Origin: Tachypleus tridentatus
Lineage: Eukaryota; Arthropoda; Merostomata; Xiphosura; Limulidae
Assembly: GCF_004210375.1 (NCBI RefSeq)
Contig: NC_134831.1
Coordinates: 45,480,035 to 45,544,034, forward strand
Direction: 5' to 3'
DNA: 64,000 bases
Shown here one piece after another: positions 1 through 10,395 of this stretch. A program made the translations under genes and the position numbers. The notes beneath the pieces are model-generated. The model saw only the letters and a list, made by a program, of their open reading frames with translations. It was not told the DNA's origin and searched no databases. Position 1 is the stretch's first letter; the number at the start of each line of letters is the position of its first letter.

Positions 1-742
1 AATATCTATTTATTGGTTATGGTTTCGTTTTTTTGTTTTCTCTCTGTTCCTACCACTTGATGAGTAAACGGTAAGTCTAACAGCTAGCTTATAACGTTAT
101 AAATTGGGTTTAGATACTAGAGATAGACACAGGACAGATAGTCATTGGGTACACAAACAAACACATTTTTTCTAGTTTAATTGTATCTTTAGACAACATG
201 TTCAGCTTTTCTACATTCAGTTTTGTCTCCTCTTACGACTATATAAATTTTACACACTTAGAAGTACAGCCTCACTGACATGCTAACTCTCTCATATAGA
301 AAAAAAGATGATAAAAGATCTACTTTATTATCATACCAAATAACAATATTTAAATGTTTGAAGCTATTTCAAAACACTTTGATATTTTTATGATCTTGTG
401 TTCAATAGTACGAAGTGAGCCAAAACCTGAATCAAACTTCTGATCCATTTGACAACTTTCTAATAAAATCGAATATTTAACAAGGTGAATTATTATATCA
501 TTTTGTAAACTATCTGATAAAATCTAGTATTCAACTGTCAGCTGTCACATTGTCTTGAAAAGTCTCTAAAAATCAAATATTTACTTTAGTATAAATTACT
601 TTTTTATATCAGCAAATACGAAAAATGCTCATTAGTTATTTAGTTTCCTAAAGTATTTGCCGACTTAGAAGAATCACAGGTTCGAACCTTGGTTTTCCTT
701 CCTTTTTAATGACGGATTTATTATTTTTGCTTCCTTCTTCAG
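1..742. other. AT-rich intergenic DNA, nothing recognised
   Basis: No coding signal or clear repeat is visible. A lone B-box-like GGTTCGAACC lies near 680, possibly the remnant of an old tRNA-like repeat, but no A box can be paired with it with confidence. Confidence 0.6.
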
Positions 743-845
743 TGACTCAGCGCGGTAAGTCTGTTGGTTGAGAACGTTACAAACCGGATTTTGGCAGTCG
801 GTTTGTAGCTTTGCTCTTAAAAACAAACATAAAAACAAAAACTTC
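743..845 (+). repeat. tRNA-derived SINE remnant (family B/C type)
   Basis: An A-box-like stretch (GACTCAGCGCGGTAAGTCTG) is followed by a degraded middle and then the shared SINE 3' block TTTGTAGCTTTGCTCTTAAA with an A-rich AAAC-type tail. The B box is eroded. The layout matches better copies at 52714 and 23793. An open frame through here (768-995) is a by-product of the repeat. Confidence 0.6.
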
Positions 846-1859
846 AATACTAGACCAAACTTGAATAATTTGTATAACTTCCATATTCAGATAAGCATAT
901 CGGATTCCAAACGCAGAAAGGTTTTGTCAGATGTGACTGTAGGTATGAAAAGTCTCAACAGTGCATTCCTTCGCACCTTTCGTTCGATGATTTAATTAAC
1001 AAATAACTAAAGCTGGGGATCAACTGATTCTTATCTAGAAAATCTACAACGAAGCAAATGTACAAACAGCGATTGTTTTGTGTTTCTTTCCATTATGTCT
1101 TGTTATTATAAAGAAGAATGTCATAATATTGTTAATTTGTAAATAGAGAGCTTGTGATGCGATTCCTTAGTCTCGTTTTCAACTACTACAAATCTCGTAA
1201 TCGACTTGCTTCTTCATCGACCCATATGACCTGACGTTGACTGATGATCTGTTTCTCATATGGTCCTGACAGTATTATACCATCAGCACTTACTTCTGAT
1301 ATTTGACGTAATCAATACGTATTTTCAAGAGTTTCTTAATAAACAAGTGACTGTAGAGTTCACTAGAAAAGTCTAATTTATTCTTATATTTCTGTTGTTG
1401 TTTTTTATCATTTTTTGAATTTCGTAGATCTCGTTACTTCGCTGTCGGATGTTCAAATAAGGCTTTGCTGAACATATTTATTTATATATCTGTCCCTTTG
1501 ACCGTTATCTCTTTTAGCTATATACATCCATCTGTATGCTACATGTATGGTTATCTACCTATCTGGTGCATCTGTTCGTCAGTTTGTCCATTTGCCTATT
1601 TGTGTAATTATTTATGTATTTCTCTTTAGCTCTTGTCTTTATCACACAGCCTACCTCTTCCAGACTATATAAGTGTCAAATATTATAAGTTAAATAATAA
1701 ATGTTGTATTCAGTATTAAAAAAACAACAACTAAAGAAGATGTTTGGAACCAACACAACTTGTGTTTTAGTGGCTAAGGTTTAGAAACTCAAGGAAGAAG
1801 CAACATAATTAATTATGACAGACTAACAAACAACATAAAAATGCTTGCTGACAAACAAT
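846..1859. other. AT-rich intergenic DNA, nothing recognised
   Basis: Scattered stops in all frames, with no tandem repeat, TIR or RNA gene that I can see. Confidence 0.6.
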
Positions 1860-1862
1860 ATT

Positions 1863-2307
1863 TATGTAAAAACGACTGATTTAGGTTGAGAATTTATTTT
1901 TATGTAAAGGAACGAACAACGTTTCGACCTTCTTCGGTCATCGTCATGTTCACAAAGAAAGAAAGAGGTAACTAACCTATAGCCGACCACATGTTTGAAG
2001 GGAATTGTGTAACTGAGTGTAGGAATGCAGAAGGCATGCTAAGATGTTTGATTATATTTATTAATATAGGTATAAAGGTGTTCCTTTGTATTAGTTTATT
2101 TTGGGCTTGAGTTGTTGTATAAGTTAGGCTTTTTTAATTTTGCGTTTATTTATGTTTGTTTCTTTATTTAGTATTTGGGTGTTTTCTATAGTTATGTTGT
2201 GTCTATATGATTTGCAGTGTTCGAAAACGTGTGAAGGTAACTTTTTGTGTTCTTTGAATCTGGTTTCCATTTTGTGTTTGAATTTAATAGAGTCCACGTA
2301 CACGTAA
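1863..2307 (-). pseudogene. Penelope-like retroelement 3' end: GIY-YIG endonuclease tail plus hammerhead-like terminus
   Basis: Read on the minus strand, 2307 to 2061 encodes the end of a GIY-YIG endonuclease-type domain. Recognisable pieces are YVDSIKFK, METRFKEH, SHVFEH, ENTQIL and the terminal block YKGTPLYLY followed by a stop. Two internal stops (after RKIKKA and after LKPKIN) break it. The non-coding 3' part (2060-1863) ends in a compact stem-loop motif at 1948-1921: TGACGA, a GACC/GGTC stem with a GAAGAA loop, then GAAAC. That is the layout of a hammerhead ribozyme core (CUGANGA - stem II - GAAA) of the kind known in Penelope-like elements. The C of the first box is replaced by A here. 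Upstream reverse-transcriptase sequence is absent, so the copy is 5'-truncated. Related copies lie at 52200-52515 and 63664-63756. Confidence 0.75.
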
Positions 2308-2712
2308 TAAAAATGTGCCTAATAAGAAAACAAACACTGTTTTACGTTGCCGCAGTTCATTTTTATAGCGTTAAATACTTCATCATTTTGTGGCTTCTCT
2401 AAATCTTACTAAAAAAAAAGAAACTTATTTTCCTTCGTAATGTAACCGAATAAATTCTGATATAGTAATATTTAAAAGAAGGCATCTTTATATAAGTATG
2501 GTGTTTCAAAATGTCTTTTACTCACTCAACGATCCACTATTTATACAGGAATTTGAAGAAAATACAGGATTTTGGCTACTAGTTTACTCCTGTCAATCTT
2601 CTAGTCGGCAAACTGTTAGAATAATAACAAAATTAACCTAATGCTGAATCAGGTAGCTGAAGAGAGAATATTTTTTCCTCAAAATGGTCGGTCTTAGTGA
2701 CAATTACTAAAA
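2308..2712. other. Intergenic, nothing recognised
   Basis: AT-rich sequence between the Penelope-like remnant and the hAT element. It could hold decayed Penelope sequence, but I see no readable frame. Confidence 0.5.
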
Positions 2713-2964
2713 CAGTGGTTCTTAACCTTGTTGGAGGTTCTGAACTCCGGAAGTTTCGTACTTGCATTCACTGAACCCTTCGTAATTGAAAAAACAAAAT
2801 ATGATTTTTTTTTTCCAATTTGAAACTTAAGTAGATATTTTTTAGTGCACAAAATGAACCATGCATCAGTTGCACACAATATAACTGTGTTCAAAGAACA
2901 AAACCAACAAAACATGAATTTCAGACAAAAACAAAAACATAACTTAATGAATATTTACTGCAAA

Positions 2965-4735
2965 TCAATGTGACTTTTGCTGTTGCCTTTCAGAGACAAG
3001 TTCAGAAATGCACGGCTTCACCTTGGCAAGTGCCACTCTCATATCATTTTCGGAACAAAGTCTGTTCCTTTTCTTCGTTTTTATATCTACCATTTTCGAA
3101 ATGGATTGCTTGCAAAGATACGTTGTAACAAACGGTATGAGTATCTCAAGGGCTTTCTTAACAATAAAAGGGTACGCTACGATTTGGTGACACCAAAACG
3201 TTGAGAGCGTTGTTGTTCTGAAAAGTTGCTGTTGAACCCTGCTCTGCTGAAGTTCAATGATTTCGTCGAGGTATTCATTATTGACATCTGCTGTCGTAAC
3301 ACTAAACGTGAACGGCTGTCTCACCCATGCTGGATATGATTCTCTGGTGGGGAAGTATCCGTCGAGAGACTTTGCGAGCTCATTTAAGTGCATGGCAATT
3401 GCTTACTTCAGTTCCCCGGGTACAGAAATGTTTCCGATTTCAGACACATCTTCGATCTTACTTACACAGTCGTCCAGCAGGGGAAAGTTTGCGAAGTTAT
3501 CATTCTCTGTTCGTCGTTTCCAAAACGGTAGCTTTTTCTGAAAAGCCTTCAGGTTTTCTTCCGCTTCGAGCTTCGATGATGTTGACTCCACCGCCCTGCA
3601 TCTGTTGATTGAGTGATTGAGAGCATTGAAGATATCGGCCATGTCAATGTTGGTACTCTCGCAAAAACAGGGCTAATTCTTCACGCATGGCAAAAACACG
3701 ATTCAGCACGTTTCCCTGGGATAACCACCGAACGTTAGAATGGTACAGAAGTGTCTCGAATTCAGAGCCCATTTCATTACACAGCTCTTTGAAGATGCGG
3801 TGCTACAGGGCACTATTTCGCACAAAGTTCACACATTCCACTACAATTTTTAATACTTCTGCCAATTTTGAAGGCAAGGTTTTTGTTTCCAACGCATGCC
3901 TGTGCAGAACACAGTGCGTTACAATGATGTGTGGTGCATCGGCTTTCACCAGCGCACCAAAACCAGAGTTTCGTCCCAGCATGACTGGAGCTCCGTCCGA
4001 ACAAACTGCAGAAACCATGTCCTTCGAAAGATCATTGTCTCTGAAGAAGTCATCCACAAGTTTCTTCACGTCGGCTGCCTTAGCTGTTGTCGTAAGAGGC
4101 TAACAAAATAAAAAAAAATCTTCTTTTATCTCGTTGTGCTTCACATAGCGGACGAATACAACAAGCTGGCTTAGATTGGAAACGTCTGTGGTCTCGTCTA
4201 GTTGAAGGCTGAATTTTGCTGGGCTTGAAATCAGATCTGCAACTAATTGAGCCAAGATATCATTGCTCATGTCATCTATTCTGCTGCTGATGGTGTCATT
4301 TGAAAGAGGAATTTGGAATAACTTATTTTCAGCAGCTTTTCCCAGTATGGTATTCGCCATCTTCAACACAGCTGGTTTTAGGAGTGCTTCACCAATGGTG
4401 TGTGGTTTGCTCTGCTTTGCGATCAAGTACGTAACTTCGTACGATGCTGTGAGGATCGATTTGTCGATGGGTACAAAGCCGAGAACAGGTAAAGTAGTCT
4501 TTTCATCGAACCTGGCTCTCTTTACCTTGAATTCAGCAAACATTGTGTTCTTGTATTTTCCATCTCCTTGCAGCTTTAGGGAGTGTTATTTTACTTTTGC
4601 CGGTGCTAAACTAGAATTGCACAACTCGGCATTACAAATCATGCATTGAGGATGCTGACTCCCATCATGTTTCGTTATACATGTGAATCCATATTGTACG
4701 TATTCTTCCGATCACTTTCTATTTTTGCTCGACAT
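2965..4735 (-). pseudogene. hAT transposase (ZBED5/Buster-like), BED zinc finger to dimerisation domain, broken
   Basis: Translation from the ATG at 4735 gives MSSKNRK, then a BED-finger start (CMICNAEL) with two early stops. The central part (4543-4100) contains LPVLGFVPIDKSILTASYEV, KPHTIGEALLKP and the signature FSLQLDETTD, where DETTD probably carries a catalytic aspartate of the RNase-H fold. A frameshift near 4100 leads to the block with CSDGAPVMLGRNSGFGALVK and HCVLHRHAL (4069-3803). A stop follows, then RWLSQGNVLNRVF, a second frameshift near 3650, LDGYFPTRESYPAWVRQPF (3393 on), and the C-terminal hAT dimerisation region with KKALEILIPFVTTYLC and KKRNRL, ending at 2965. About 570 codons are represented. 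It has two frameshifts and about four stops, so it is not functional. The family normally cuts and pastes its own DNA in the nucleus, but some relatives became host genes (the ZBED5 group). Confidence 0.85.
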
Positions 4736-4899
4736 AGTTGATATGAAGGGGTTGAAATACTTGGAAGAAAATCACAAATGACGCACGATTACTACAGTCA
4801 CAAGTCGACTGCTAAACGCACGAAGTTCCCTGTAGCACAGATATTAAAGCCAAGTGATGTGACGTAATCAGCCGCAGCCAATGATGGCCAAGTGGAGCA

Positions 4900-4907
4900 T
4901 GACGTCA
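4900..4907. promoter_or_regulatory. CRE-like palindrome TGACGTCA in hAT 5' region
   Basis: A perfect 8-bp cAMP-response-element palindrome about 165 bp upstream of the transposase ATG. The second hAT element carries the same octamer at 31514-31521 in the equivalent place. A regulatory role is inferred from position only. Confidence 0.45.
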
Positions 4908-5034
4908 CGAATCATACGAGTGGGGCGAACGGAACGGACACACACACGTTGTGTGTGTCTTGACCTCCGTCAAACTCCTGAGACTGACTCACCGAACCCC
5001 TGGCGTTCGATTGAACCCATGTTAAGAACCAGTG

Positions 5035-5518
5035 TACTAAACTGAATGACACATTAGCTTTCACCTTAATTTGGATATTTTTCAATGCTTTTAGTACACG
5101 TAGACGTTTGATTAAGAAACGTATATTTATTTATTTGATTTTTCTTATTCCGTGTTTTACAATAAAATCAACCCAATTATTTGCATAATTTGTTAAACGT
5201 TGTAGACTCCAAGTAGGGTGACATTTAACACTTCATATTCATGTCCTGTGTTTCTGATGAATAATTTAATTCGTCGTGCAACTTATGAAACTTTTATTTG
5301 TAAAATATAGAGATATTCTGTGTAGAATTGATTGGAAGTTGAAAACTAAGCTTATCATTTTAAGTCCTCAAGCATACCGCTTTGTTTCGATCGTGTAAGA
5401 CCCACACTTCGCTTTCCCTTCTTATCTATCTACTTGATGTATAGATTGTGCTTATTCATTTCAGTAGTTAATTTATATCAGTTTAAGTATAACAAATCTC
5501 AGTTTATTATATAGACTT
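5035..5518. other. AT-rich intergenic DNA, nothing recognised
   Basis: No frame, tandem repeat or terminal repeat stands out. Confidence 0.55.
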
Positions 5519-5662
5519 AGAAGTAAATTTTATTTCTTACTGGCAGTATGTTATTTTTATTCTTCGCCTCTGTTCGCTTTATTAATTCTCTCTCTCATAT
5601 CTCCATGTTTTTCTTTTTTTTTTTGTCAAATTCAAGCCGAACAAGTTCCTTCTATTTGTTTT
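5519..5662 (-). repeat. Ty3/gypsy-like fragment, homologous to 8788-8945
   Basis: The block 'TTCTTACTGGCAGTATGTTA ... CTTCGCCTCTG ... CTCTCTTTCATAT-like ... GAACAAGTTCC' matches 8788-8945 in the same orientation over about 140 bp with small gaps. That region is part of the gypsy relic, so this is a second, shorter piece of the same repeat family. The frame is destroyed. Confidence 0.6.
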
Positions 5663-5953
5663 AACCCTGTACACTTGCTTGATTCATATATCGAATTAAA
5701 AATTATATAATGATAGGTGGTCTTGTGATCTACACGCCAAGTGAGCACTTCAGTCATTTTCTAATGATTTTTTTGTTACAATCCCTTAGAGTTGTTGTCT
5801 TTCTGTCTAAACTCAGTGTTGCAAAGCTCTAATATTGTAGTGTGTAATTACATCCATCTTGTTTCAATGGTAGTTTTACTGTCTATAAATATATCGCGTT
5901 TCATTTAAACGTCTTTGTCATTGCCCAAATACATTATAAACTTCCCAGTCTCA
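5663..5953. other. Intergenic, nothing recognised
   Basis: AT-rich sequence up to the TA target dinucleotide of the Tc1-like element. Confidence 0.5.
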
Positions 5954-5955
5954 TA

Positions 5956-7393
5956 CACAGCTGGCCAAAATCATGAGGCCAATAAACATTTAAGTAGAGC
6001 ATCGAAAGATGAAAATAAGAAAAGGGAAAATAAAATAAAAAACGTTTTTAGCATTTAATAGGGAAAATGAAATTAGCCTAAATACTAGCTGCTCAAAAGT
6101 TTAAGACCATACTGAAACGAAGTGTTAATCGATAAATACGTAACGAAAGTAAGTTATTTGTGTTCAAGCATTAGCGTTGTCAACATCTCCAACTGACATC
6201 TCCTTTGTTACATTGGGTAAAAACTTAGCAAAGGCTGAAAAGTTGACAGAGTTTGAACGTGGCAGAATTGTTGAGCTGCAAAAGCAAGGTCTCTCTCAGC
6301 GTGCCACCGCTGGTGAGATTGGGCGTAGTAAAACTGATGTTGCAAATTTTTTAAAAGACTCTGAGAGATACGGAACGAGAATTTCAAGTGGTCGCCCCAA
6401 GAAAATTTTGCCGGCGTTGAGCAGGAAAATTTGACGGGTTGTACGGCAATACACCAGCCGATCGTCGAACCAGATTAAGGCCCTTACGGACGCAGAATGC
6501 AGCTCAACAACAATAAGACGGCATCTACGAGAGAAAGGCTTTAAAAACCGTAACCGTCTTCCAAGGCCACGCCTCCTTTCACACCACGAAACAGCTCGGT
6601 TAAGCTTTGCTGAGAAGCACCAAACATGGGACGTAGAAAAGTGGAAGAAGGTTTTGTTCTCTGATGAGAAAAAATTAACCTGGATGGTCCAGATGGCTTC
6701 CAACGTTACTGGCATGATAAGGATATCCAACCGGAGACATTTTCTATACGACATAGTGGAGGAGGTTCCATCATGATCTGGGGTGCTTTCTCCTTCCATG
6801 GAACAATAGAGCTTCAGGTTATACAAAGAGTCAAACAGCAGCTGGCTACATTGGCATGTTGGAGAGAGCATCCTTATTAACTGAAGGCACTCACTTATAT
6901 GGAAATGATTGGATCTTTCAGCAGGACTACGCTGCAATCCACAATGCCCGCAGGACAAAGGACTTTTTCATGGCGAATATCGAGATTCTTTTGGACCATC
7001 CAGCGTGTTCGTCAATTCCAAACAGTGTATAATATTCGTGAAGCCATCTTCACCACTTGGAGAAAAGTTCCAGCCAGCCTTCTGCAAATGCTTATATCGA
7101 CAATACGAAAGCGAATTTTTGCAGTTAATCGCAATGACGGTCGTGCAACTTACTACTGAGACCTCTTGTTGGGCATTTCCTACTCTGTTTAGGACTTCTT
7201 TTTGGTATGGTCTTAAACTTTTGACAAGCTAGTATTTAGGCTAATTTCATACTGTTCACATTTTCCCTATTAAATGCTAAAAGGTTTTTTTTTCATCTTT
7301 CGAAGCTCTACTCAAATAAGTGATTGAGTCTAAGAACGCAAAATGCATATTTTTTCTTTATGTTCATTGGTCTTAAGATTTTGGCCAGCAGTG
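5956..7393. mobile_element. Tc1-like DNA transposon with long IR/DR termini and TA duplication
   Basis: The element is bounded by TA at 5954-5955 and 7394-7395. The left end CACAGCTGGCCAAAATC (5956) and the right end (reversed CACTGCTGGCCAAAATC, ending 7393) form the outer inverted repeat. The long arms (about 5956-6115 and 7203-7393) each contain a second, inner copy of the AAAATCTTAAGACCA-type motif: inner left near 6095-6110, inner right near 7207-7222. This is the IR/DR arrangement of Tc1-family elements such as Sleeping Beauty relatives. A broken transposase lies between. Length is 1,438 bp. Confidence 0.88.
6177..7159 (+). pseudogene. Tc1-like transposase, frameshifted and internally deleted
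   Basis: 6177-6434 gives an N-terminal paired-type helix-turn-helix: LTEFERGRIVELQKQGLSQR, GEIGRSKTDVANFLKD, then the GRPKK hook. Coding resumes in another frame after 6435 with SNQIKALTDAECS, TTIRRHLREKGFKNR and KVLFSDEKK, whose D is the first catalytic aspartate. A slip at the A-run near 6670 shifts to [15 protein letters not shown], and [15 protein letters not shown] follows. The second catalytic region reads DWIFQQDYAAIHNARRTKDF (6908-6967). About 60 bp around the usual SPDLNPIE segment is missing after DHPACS. The C terminus (FQTVYNIREAIF, KRIFAVNRNDGRATYY) ends in TGA at 7159. The start at 6177 is TTG, so the true ATG is lost or lies upstream. At least three frameshifts make it non-functional. 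Confidence 0.85.
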
Positions 7394-7395
7394 TA

Positions 7396-8049
7396 TATGT
7401 ATTTTACGTACACATTTCTTATGTACATATATATATATATATCCATAAACATTTAATCGGAAAATACCCCCCCCAATTCACCTTTACTGTTCAGGGCTCG
7501 AGCTAGTATGTTCACAAAATCTTACCCTCTCATTTATTTTCGTAACGAAACATTTGCCCACAACATCATCTATCTCGATGGATAATAAACCTTGAATTTA
7601 CATTCAATATATATTAGTTTATAATCAGAGCGAGGTCAAAGGTTGATCTTTATAAGTCCAGTTCTTACGGTGTTTACAGTTTGTTGAGCATTTTCTGATC
7701 TGTAATGTGCTTTACAATTAAAATCCTGCAGTAACAGATTCCATTATCTGTTTTCATTCTTACTTTATACAACAACATTAGATTATTGTGGCCTTTTCCA
7801 CGACAAATGCTTTACTTAAGGGAAATTGTTTCAATTTGTCATGTCCTCCCAACACATGATTATCAAACACTCTTTCTCAGTAGCTCTTAAAACTTTCTTG
7901 CAAGATTATAATTTTAGGCGTAAATGGAGTACCGAACGTTCCACATATTCTCGTTTATTTAGCTCAGCACTACCCTTATAGCTGTATCGGAGACTTCAGG
8001 TTACACAAGGGTTGCTAATGTTTACTTCTAGCTTTGCAAAATAGATTTT
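7396..8049. other. Intergenic with short (AT)n run
   Basis: An (AT)n microsatellite at about 7427-7442 and an eight-C run near 7468. Otherwise nothing recognised. Confidence 0.55.
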
Positions 8050-9062
8050 TTTTTTTACACAGTGCTTCTTTTAATTGGTCTCACAGGCCTCATCCCACAA
8101 AACACGTTTTGTTTCTGAGTTACAGTTTAATTCTACGAGTAGACCTGCTGTTTCCATAAACTTGGAAGAGACTACCTGTAACACCCTACCATTCCAAAGA
8201 AAGGTCTCAGTCTTAAGTAACTCCCAAGCTTTACCTACCGTGTGACACCCTATTTAGTGTACTTAACATTTAGCTGGTTTTACTCTTAAGACTACTTTAC
8301 TCAAACGTCCCTCGACACTCTTATGCTCTAATCCCAATTATCGTGTACAGTATCATCTACGTACGCTGCTACTGACTCCCTAAGCCCCTTAAGACGGTAT
8401 CCACTAACTTTTTAAATGTTGCTGGAACATTATTTGCACTACATTGAACTCAACTAATCCATAAGAGGTGAAAACATTTATCTTTATCATCTTCCTCTCA
8501 CTTGACTTGAAAATGAGCTTTCGATAAATCAGTTTTACTGATGTAACATCATTAACCAAGTGAGGCAATACGTAAGAATCATTCAACCCATATTTAATAT
8601 TACCTCATCAGACTTAGGTATTGACACTGCAGTATATGCGTAAGTGCTAGAAGATTTCCCACTTTTTACTAATCTCTCTATATCCTCTGTTACAGCTCCC
8701 TTTAAACGGTATGCCACTCTCTTCTTGAGTTATATCATTGCAACATTAGATATTGCTTTTATCATGAGCTATATAGTTAATATGTTTAGAACTAAATTCT
8801 ATTTCTCACTGGCAGTATGTTACACTAATTCTTCGCCTCTGCGCAGATTATTAGTTCTCTTTCATATATCCAGTTTTTTTTTCTTTTCTTTCGTTAATCT
8901 CTTGACGTCTATAGTCTCAAACTCGAGCTGAACAAGTTCCCGATCATCAAACACAATCTTATAATTTTTCACGGTATCTTGTACTTCATCCTGTTGTTTA
9001 GACACATATTTGATTGTGACAGGATAGATCGGTACACATGCGCATAATGAAAGGGAGTTCAT
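8050..9062 (-). pseudogene. Ty3/gypsy retrotransposon pol relic (reverse transcriptase to RNase H)
   Basis: On the minus strand the order of motifs follows a gypsy reverse transcriptase. There is a pre-RT segment with NYKIVFDDRELVQLEFE (about 8970-8915), then EDIERLVKSGKSS (near 8690-8650), YAYTAVSIPKSDEV (near 8630), NDSYVLPHLVNDVTS (8586-8535), FTSYGLVEFNVVQIMFQQ (near 8480-8415), LVDTVLRGL (near 8405-8380), the catalytic YVDD box as AAYVDDTV (near 8370-8345), and an RNase-H-like VLWDEACE (near 8105-8080). Parts between the boxes are deleted and stops are frequent. No LTRs, gag or integrase were found. The element copied itself through RNA when active. A related scrap sits at 5519-5662. Confidence 0.72.
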
Positions 9063-9588
9063 GGTATCTCTCTGTAACTAACTTCTTCAAGTAACATCAG
9101 AGTAAAGTATAACAGTTTGATTCTAGAAGACATGTTTTTAAACTCACTAAATTAACAGCAACAATTAAAGAGAAAAGAAGTAGAATTAATACAATCTTAT
9201 GAGAATGAATTCCGCCTTAAAATGCTACAATCTCTTACTAAGAAAAACCAGTTTTCAACCAGAAGCACTGCCATTACATATTCAAACGAAAGAAAATGTA
9301 AAGAAAAGAAGAGAATATGTACTTTAACTGCATTTCATTAGCTGAAAATGTAGAACAGTATGTGGGTTCCATCTCCTAGTAACGGATTAGATAAGTTGTC
9401 ATGGCTACTAATTACGTGCAATGAAACTTTAAGCAGATATTCGAATCACAAGTACGAGAAAAAACCCATTCTCAAACGTTTCATTGATTATTATCTTACC
9501 CAGCCTGTTAAAGAAGAAAAATACAAAGCATCAACTGGGAATTTTAATACACAGCCTAAGCTTAGTATTAAATGTTATTTCAAGAGAT
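9063..9588. other. AT-rich intergenic DNA
   Basis: An open frame of 79 codons (9360-9599) shows no recognisable motif and is probably chance. Confidence 0.55.
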
Positions 9589-9601
9589 TTAGAGTATAGT
9601 T

Positions 9602-9888
9602 GGTTTGTTTGTTTGTTTATTTTTTGAATTTCGTGCAAAGCTACAGGAGGGCTACCTGCGCTGGTCGTTCCTAATTTAGCAATGTGAGACGAGATGGAAG
9701 GTAACTAGTCATCACCACCCACCGCCGACTCTTGGGCTACTCTTTTATCAACGAATAGTGGGATTGACTTGCCATTATAACGCCCTCAAGGCTCAAAGGG
9801 CGAGAATGTTTGTTGTGACGGGTATTCGAACCCGCGATCGTCAGATTACGAGTTGAGCACCCTAACCAATTTGACCATGCCAGGCCCA
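9602..9888 (-). repeat. tRNA-SINE family A, full length, with 13-bp TSD
   Basis: The minus-strand head reads GGGCCTGGCATGGTCAAA with a tRNA A box. A B box follows (GGGTTCGAATACC on that strand), then the family A body ('AAAGAGTAGCCCAAGAG'-type block, 'GGTGGTGATGACTAG'), the shared 'GTAGCTTTGCACGAAATTC' block and an AAAC tail. The flanks are TTAGAGTATAGTT (9589-9601) and TTAGAGTATATTT (9889-9901), a 13-bp duplication with one mismatch. Confidence 0.88.
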
Positions 9889-9901
9889 TTAGAGTATATT
9901 T

Positions 9902-10272
9902 ATGTGACGAAGTGTCAATATTTGACATTTTCAACTCGAACCTTATTTGAGACGTTACATTATGATTTTTTTTCTCCTGGGGTTGAGAACGGAGGTCCCA
10001 GTTGATAACCAGAAAGTAAGCACATCGTACTTATACCGGTTTTGATACCGGATAAGGATTAGCAATTGACTGTCACCTTTACATCACAATGACATCAGAA
10101 AGAAGTATCGCGGAGTGAACTTATATCCAGCCCAGTAAGCTAAATACCATGCCACACTCATCACACGAGAAACAGAATGTTGAATTAGCAAGGGAGTATT
10201 CATTTACCGTAAAACCTTATTGAAGCCACTGTCATAGGATACATACAACACTTGTAAAATAATAACATTTAT
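9902..10272. other. Intergenic, nothing recognised
   Basis: AT-rich sequence with no frame or repeat that I can support. Confidence 0.5.
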
Positions 10273-10395
10273 TTGTTTATTTGTAGTTATGCACAAAGCT
10301 ACACAAAAGGCTATGTGTTGTGATTACTACAAGTATTGAGACCCGAATTCTACCGTCGTAAGTCTGCAGAGATGCCGCTGTGCTACTGGGGGAAC
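10273..10395 (-). repeat. tRNA-SINE family B copy, diverged
   Basis: On the plus strand it starts with a TTTG-rich tail, then 'TATGCACAAAGCTACACAAA', and ends with 'GATGCCGCTGTGCTACTGGG', the reverse of the family B A-box head. The B box is heavily mutated. Confidence 0.75.

Larger units (their letters stand above)
2713..5034. mobile_element. hAT-superfamily DNA transposon, Buster/ZBED5-like, with TIRs and 8-bp TSD
   Basis: The left terminus CAGTGGTTCTTAACCTTG (2713-2730) is an inverted match to the right terminus (5018-5034; reversed it reads CACTGGTTCTTAACATG). It is flanked by TACTAAAA at 2705-2712 and TACTAAAC at 5035-5042, an 8-bp target-site duplication with one mismatch, as expected for hAT elements. 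A damaged transposase runs on the minus strand from 4735 to 2965. The promoter side (4736-5034) holds a TGACGTCA palindrome at 4900-4907, a CCAAT-like AGCCAATG near 4877, and a CA/TG palindrome near 4937-4960. Length is 2,322 bp, so the element is structurally complete. Confidence 0.88.

Noticed and set aside
6296-6958. Longest open frame of the window (220 codons, minus strand)
   Set aside because: It is antisense to the Tc1-like transposase, whose motifs are clear on the plus strand.
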